Positions 5,622-6,441 of a DNA stretch of 6,441 nt are shown piece after piece. Source of the stretch: JABDGC01 sp964466595 (lineage in GTDB: Bacteria > Pseudomonadota > Gammaproteobacteria > DSM-16500). Within the stretch, counting starts at the first letter, position 1. Each line of letters begins with the position of its first letter. A model generated the notes under the pieces. That model was not told where the DNA came from, ran no database searches, and was given only the letters and a program-made list of their open reading frames with translations. The translations under genes and the position numbers were made by a program. The stretch is taken from positions 1 through 6,441 of the forward strand of contig CAYXNR010000080.1 of assembly GCA_964466595.1 (NCBI GenBank), in the 5' to 3' direction.

Positions 5622-6133
5622 GTACTCCCTTGATGAACCGAAAGCAATTGCACCTTAAAAATTAAAGTTTGATTAGGACCAATAGCCGGCGGCGCACCCT
5701 GTTCGCCATAGGCTAGCGCTGCTGGTATATAAAGTTTCCAAGTCGAACCCACTTTCATGAGTTTTAAAGCTTCAGTCCAGCCGGGTATCACGCCATTCAC
5801 CGGAAAGGTGGCAGGTTGACCGCGTTTGTATGAACTATCAAACTCTGTCCCATCGATTAAGGTACCAACATAATTCACCGTAACCATATCCGTATCAGCC
5901 GGCCTTTCTCCCTGACCTTCTTTTAAAATTTTATATTGCAAACCATCGGGCAGGGTAATGACGCCGGGCTTGGCTTTATTCTTTTCTAAGAAAAGTTCGC
6001 CTGCTGATTTTTGGGATGAGGAGAGCTGTGTAGGTTCCTGCATAGAAGAAGAATCCTCAGCATAGGCTGTAGAGAGCAAACCAAGACCCATTGCTGACAA
6101 AGTTAAAACAGTAATAAGCTTTCCCTTGTTCAT
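5618..6133 (-). CDS. FKBP-type peptidyl-prolyl cis-trans isomerase, exported, short Mip-like form
   Basis: It catalyses cis-trans isomerisation of prolyl bonds and helps fold periplasmic or surface proteins. The 171-residue product has a signal peptide (hydrophobic about 6-20, cut after AYA at 25). A Ser/Gln-rich linker (27-43) follows, then a stub of the Mip-family N-domain (FLEKNKAKPGVITLPDGLQY, about 48-67), then a complete FKBP domain (about 66-166). All main FKBP12 pocket residues are present: Tyr88, Phe98, Asp99, Val115, Ile116, Trp119, Tyr142 and Phe159. Legionella Mip is about 233 aa and Coxiella Mip about 230; the dimerisation domain and most of the connecting helix are missing here, so this is probably monomeric. 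The start is ATG 6133, with AAGGAG (6146-6141) 7 nt upstream. A longer frame from TTG at 6190 would code through the predicted promoter and hide the signal peptide. Its stop shares CTAG with the convergent gene. It need not be the true Mip orthologue. Confidence 0.93.
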   Translation of the reverse strand: MNKGKLITVLTLSAMGLGLLSTAYAEDSSSMQEPTQLSSSQKSAGELFLEKNKAKPGVITLPDGLQYKILKEGQGERPADTDMVTVNYVGTLIDGTEFDSSYKRGQPATFPVNGVIPGWTEALKLMKVGSTWKLYIPAALAYGEQGAPPAIGPNQTLIFKVQLLSVHQGST

Positions 6134-6140
6134 TTGAATA

Positions 6141-6190
6141 CTCCTTTCGTCTAAAGCTTCTACCCTACTGAGCTTGTTAAAAATTATCAA
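6141..6190 (-). promoter_or_regulatory. Promoter and ribosome binding site of the FKBP gene
   Basis: On the minus strand TTGATA (6190-6185; 5 of 6 consensus bases) is followed after 17 bp by TAGGGT (6167-6162; keeps the key T, A and final T). The Shine-Dalgarno AAGGAG (6146-6141) lies 7 nt before ATG 6133. The -35 coincides with the possible upstream TTG start, which argues against that start. Confidence 0.5.
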
Positions 6191-6256
6191 GGTTATTTTT
6201 TATACAAAGCCCTGAAATTTTCTTTCTTGATTAATTGCGAGGGTCGGAGTATTTTA

Positions 6257-6286
6257 TTGCGAATGATTATCATTTACATTTAAAAT
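6257..6286 (+). promoter_or_regulatory. Fur-box promoter of the gene at the right edge
   Basis: AATGAT-T-ATCATT (6262-6274) is a perfect 6-1-6 palindrome. The 19-mer 6259-6277 matches 14 of 19 positions of the Fur consensus GATAATGATAATCATTATC. It lies in the spacer between a -35 candidate TTGCGA (6257-6262) and a -10 candidate TAAAAT (6281-6286), 18 bp apart. Fur bound there would block RNA polymerase, so iron-repressed expression of the gene starting at 6314 is the expected behaviour (inference). The divergent FKBP promoter is about 75 bp away and may be unaffected. Confidence 0.7.
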
Positions 6287-6313
6287 AGAAATAATAAAAT
6301 AGAGATAATAAAC

Positions 6314-6441
6314 ATGCTTTCTCTCTCCAAATCCACAAAAAAATATCTTCGCTATTTTTTTTCTGGCATTTTAGTCTTCGGAATGATCATCGTCACTGGC
6401 CTACTTAGTTTTGTAGGCACGCTGGTTTTTCATCCAGATCG
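6314..6441 (+). CDS. N-terminal fragment of a putative Fur-regulated membrane protein; 3' end outside window
   Basis: Only 42 codons are visible. After a short basic N-terminus (KSTKKYLRY, 6-14) comes one long hydrophobic segment (about 15-39, GILVFGMIIVTGLL), then HPD. This is a signal anchor or first transmembrane helix. An in-frame TAA at 6281-6283 limits the start; the ATG at 6314 has only a weak AGAG (6301-6304) upstream. The Fur box in front suggests a role in iron uptake or the response to iron starvation. The fragment is too short to name a family; a PepSY-type reductase or a hydrolase with an N-terminal anchor are possible but unsupported. Confidence 0.65.
   Translation, partial: MLSLSKSTKKYLRYFFSGILVFGMIIVTGLLSFVGTLVFHPD

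Noticed and set aside
6134..6190. N-terminal extension of the FKBP protein from TTG at 6190
   Set aside because: It would bury the signal peptide, has no ribosome binding site, and covers the predicted promoter; ATG 6133 has a good AAGGAG.
1..6441. CRISPR array, tRNA genes, toxin-antitoxin pair, phage genes or a new defence system
   Set aside because: There are no regularly spaced repeats, cloverleaf folds or paired small genes; the identified proteins are envelope, transport and folding functions.

Overview
The window looks like chromosome of an AT-rich gammaproteobacterium, most probably from the order Legionellales (Legionella/Coxiella relatives). This is inferred from gene content: a Mip-family FKBP isomerase, a cysteine-rich L,D-transpeptidase of the kind called EnhA in Legionella, an E. 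coli-type gamma-glutamyltransferase, a Fur-type operator and a compact 6S-like RNA. No single feature proves the genus.

Layout from left to right. Positions 1-1425 (+) hold the 3' part of a methionine ABC transporter gene in which the permease (MetI) and the substrate-binding protein (MetQ) are one polypeptide. Between it and the convergent ggt gene lies a strongly self-complementary stretch of about 146 nt (1449-1594). Read on the minus strand, it has the architecture and several conserved words of 6S RNA (ssrS), with a perfect TATAAT just upstream. Next come two minus-strand genes for secreted enzymes, transcribed in the order L,D-transpeptidase (4164-3631) then gamma-glutamyltransferase (3375-1642). 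Between them sits a rearrangement: the last 42 nt of the transpeptidase gene plus 36 nt downstream are duplicated (78 bp, one mismatch), and the copies flank a 105-bp element carrying a near-perfect 20-bp inverted repeat.

An AT-rich divergent region (4165-4373) with two inverted repeats and a TATAAT box leads into an unrecognised 415-residue, largely helical soluble protein (4374-5621, +). Its stop codon overlaps that of a convergent, signal-peptide-bearing short Mip-like FKBP isomerase (6133-5618, -) through a shared CTAG. The right edge has a Fur-box-controlled promoter and the first 42 codons of a membrane protein that runs out of the window.

Three of the proteins (GGT, L,D-transpeptidase, FKBP) carry export signals and act in the periplasm or outside the cell, and the transporter handles methionine uptake, so the region is mostly envelope and nutrient functions rather than one pathway. 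There is no phage, CRISPR, toxin-antitoxin or biosynthetic cluster here. The items most worth a second look are the 6S RNA, which has unusual neighbours, the duplication around the hairpin element, the MetI-MetQ fusion, and the unknown coiled-coil protein with its operator-like palindrome.
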